Source: Planctomycetota bacterium
Lineage (GTDB): Bacteria; Planctomycetota; Phycisphaerae; Phycisphaerales; UBA1924
Length of the DNA stretch: 6,630 nucleotides
Assembly: GCA_023412695.1 (NCBI GenBank)
Contig: JAEYNG010000267.1
Coordinates: 1 to 6,630, forward strand
Direction: 5' to 3'
Shown: positions 5,637-6,630 of the stretch, piece after piece
How positions within the stretch are numbered: the first letter of the stretch is position 1
Layout: each line of letters begins with the position of its first letter
Notes under the pieces: model-generated
The model's database searches: none
The model's input: only the letters and a program-made list of their open reading frames with translations
What the model was told of the DNA's origin: nothing
Translations under genes and position numbers: made by a program

Positions 5637-5669
5637 AGGGGTTTGCCGGTCCGCAACCGATTCGCCTCT
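5635..5669 (+). other. Stem-loop between the small membrane gene and the nucleotidyltransferase
   Basis: AGAGG (5635-5639) pairs with CCTCT (5665-5669). Inside, GGTTtGC (5640-5646) pairs with GCAACC (5653-5658) with one bulged T and a 6-base loop; GATTCG is unpaired on the right. It starts within the TAG stop of the small gene. No T-run follows, so a terminator role is weakly supported. Confidence 0.3.
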
Positions 5670-5685
5670 CATCCATAGCTTTCCT

Positions 5686-6468
5686 GTGCCCTCACGCGAA
5701 CAGATCATCTCCGTCCTCCGCGCGGCGTTTGAGCCGCTGGACGCCTGCCGCGCCGTGTGGCTCGGCGGGTCAGACGCGACCGGGCGGAGCGATGAGCTTT
5801 CTGATGTCGATATCCAGGCTCTTGTCCGCGACGATGCGGTCGAGAGCATTTTCGCCGCTGCGGAGGCCGCGCTTTCCGGGCTTGCGCCGATCGCCCACCG
5901 CTACCGCGTGCCGGAGCCGAGCTGGCACGGCCACTCGCAGTGCTTCTATGCCCTCCGTGGCCTCCCGCCGGAGTGGATGGTGGACCTGACGGTCATGAAG
6001 GCCAGCGCCCCGCCGGCCATGCGGTTCATGGAGCCCGAGCGCCACGGCCGCCCGGTGGTGCTGTTCGATAAGGACGCCGCGTTGGTGCCCGTCCCGCTCG
6101 ACCGGGCGGCGCACGAGACCAAGATCCAGGCGAAGCTGACCGAGCTGCGTGCCCGTGTCCCGGTCCTCGCGCCGCTGGTCCTGAAGGCCGTCCGTCGTGG
6201 GAACGCCCCGGAGGCCGCCGCGATGTACCACGGCATCGTGCTCCGCGGCCTGGTGGACCTGCTGCGCATTTTGCACTGTCCGGACCGGTACGACTTCGGG
6301 CTGCGGTACATCCGGGCGGACCTGCCGATCGGCGTCGCCGCGGCCGTGGAGCGTCTGGCCCTCCCCGGAACGTTGGAGCAGGTTGCCGCGTCCACCCGCG
6401 AGGCCCTCGAGATCTTCGAGCGGACCATGCCCGAAGCCGAGAAGCGGTGGCTGCCCACCGGCCGATAA
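5686..6468 (+). CDS. Nucleotidyltransferase-fold protein with helical C-terminal domain, substrate unknown
   Basis: 260 residues from a GTG start. The N-terminal domain carries the polymerase-beta-type nucleotidyltransferase signature: G27-G28-S29 followed by D40-x-D42 (GGSDATGRSDELSDVDI), with a third acidic residue D100 in WMVDLTVM on the expected later strand. All three metal-binding carboxylates are therefore present and activity is plausible. Residues 140-250 are mostly helical, with RGNAPEAAAMYHGIVLRGLVDLLR and YDFGLRYIRADLP; this resembles the helical domain of stand-alone bacterial nucleotidyltransferases related to aminoglycoside/lincosamide modifying enzymes. That likeness does not show that it confers resistance. 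The full-size catalytic plus helical layout argues against a minimal MNT/HEPN antitoxin, and no HEPN partner is adjacent. It is probably cytoplasmic. No SD precedes the GTG and no other in-frame start precedes the motif, so initiation may be leaderless or weak. Confidence 0.85.
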   Translation: MPSREQIISVLRAAFEPLDACRAVWLGGSDATGRSDELSDVDIQALVRDDAVESIFAAAEAALSGLAPIAHRYRVPEPSWHGHSQCFYALRGLPPEWMVDLTVMKASAPPAMRFMEPERHGRPVVLFDKDAALVPVPLDRAAHETKIQAKLTELRARVPVLAPLVLKAVRRGNAPEAAAMYHGIVLRGLVDLLRILHCPDRYDFGLRYIRADLPIGVAAAVERLALPGTLEQVAASTREALEIFERTMPEAEKRWLPTGR

Positions 6469-6493
6469 TCTCCATCTGCCCTGTTCGGCCCGC

Positions 6494-6499
6494 TACTGT
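6494..6499 (+). promoter_or_regulatory. -10 box for the gene at the right edge
   Basis: TACTGT (TAnnnT) lies 44 bases before the proposed TTG start at 6544 and 25 bases after the nucleotidyltransferase stop. No good -35 is seen. It shares the TACnnT form with the boxes at 352 and 2595. Confidence 0.3.
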
Positions 6500-6532
6500 T
6501 GCGTCCGATCGGAGCGACCCCGGACCAAGGAT

Positions 6533-6536
6533 GGAG
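6533..6536 (+). promoter_or_regulatory. Shine-Dalgarno for the TTG start at 6544
   Basis: GGAG ends 7 bases before TTG at 6544. The nearby ATG at 6531 is in another frame and encodes a polar, His/Ala-rich peptide with no signal-like character, so the TTG is preferred. Confidence 0.5.
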
Positions 6537-6543
6537 CCGGCCT

Positions 6544-6630
6544 TTGCGGATCAACAAGCTCATTCCCAGCATGTACCAGCGGAGGCTGTTGCTGCTCGGG
6601 GCACTCTTCACCGTTGTCATGCTGGCCCCG
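6544..6630 (+). CDS. N-terminus of a membrane or exported protein (3' partial, TTG start)
   Basis: The first 29 residues read (M)RINKLIPSMYQRRLLLLG followed by ALFTVVMLAP and continue to the window edge. A basic N-terminal stretch leads into a hydrophobic helix, so the product is either a signal-anchored membrane protein or an exported one. The start depends on a TTG with GGAG 7 bases upstream; ATG at 6571, within the same frame, is a later alternative. The opening recalls the single N-terminal helix of class B penicillin-binding proteins, but 29 residues are too few to assign a family, and I do not. Confidence 0.5.
   Translation, partial: MRINKLIPSMYQRRLLLLGALFTVVMLAP

Noticed and set aside
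5686..6468. Nucleotidyltransferase as half of an MNT/HEPN toxin-antitoxin pair
   Set aside because: The protein is too long and has its own helical domain, and no HEPN (RX4-6H) gene lies next to it.
6460..6490. Inverted repeat GGCCG/CGGCC around the nucleotidyltransferase stop as a terminator
   Set aside because: It has only five pairs, a 21-base loop and no T-run.
1..6630. tRNA, rRNA, CRISPR array, insertion sequence, phage or defence system
   Set aside because: No regularly spaced repeats, transposase or integrase motifs, cloverleaf-like segments or defence domains were seen in reading either strand.

Overview
The window is high-GC bacterial DNA, densely coding, with G/C-rich third codon positions and a mix of ATG, GTG and TTG starts. 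The first gene ends in a VPSP + hydrophobic stretch + Arg-rich tail of the PEP-CTERM kind. Several genes look leaderless, with a TACnnT -10 hexamer. Together with the protein families present, this suggests a planctomycete, perhaps of the Phycisphaerae. That is inference from sequence style, not from a marker gene.

Layout, left to right. (1) 3-335: 3' end of an exported protein with a PEP-CTERM-like sorting tail. (2) 382-1878: a secreted 498-residue modular protein of unknown function, preceded by an extended -10 promoter and a Shine-Dalgarno (SD) sequence. (3) 1996-2583 and 2607-3098: a conserved uncharacterised four-helix membrane protein, then a single-domain metal-binding cupin. (4) 3105-4217, minus strand: an isoaspartyl peptidase/L-asparaginase (Ntn-hydrolase) made as a probable lipoprotein, convergent with the cupin across a 6-base gap. 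(5) 4293-5372: a membrane-anchored M28 zinc peptidase, divergent from the asparaginase across 75 bases that hold a -10 box and a 12-bp palindrome. (6) 5415-5636: a 73-residue two-helix protein resembling the N-terminal membrane domain of cardiolipin synthase/phospholipase D proteins. (7) 5686-6468: a nucleotidyltransferase-fold protein of unknown substrate. (8) 6544-6630: the first 29 codons of a membrane or exported protein cut by the window edge.

The genes do not form an obvious single pathway. The clearest functional pairing is the divergent lipoprotein isoaspartyl peptidase and membrane-anchored M28 peptidase. Both probably act outside the cytoplasm and could share a role in breaking down peptides or damaged proteins. 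No RNA gene, mobile element, CRISPR array or defence system was seen, and nothing supports a claim of a wholly new system. The most useful leads are the uncharacterised secreted and membrane families, the stand-alone PLD-N-like protein, the orphan nucleotidyltransferase, and the mixed SD/leaderless start signals. No gene-free stretch exceeds about 120 bases.
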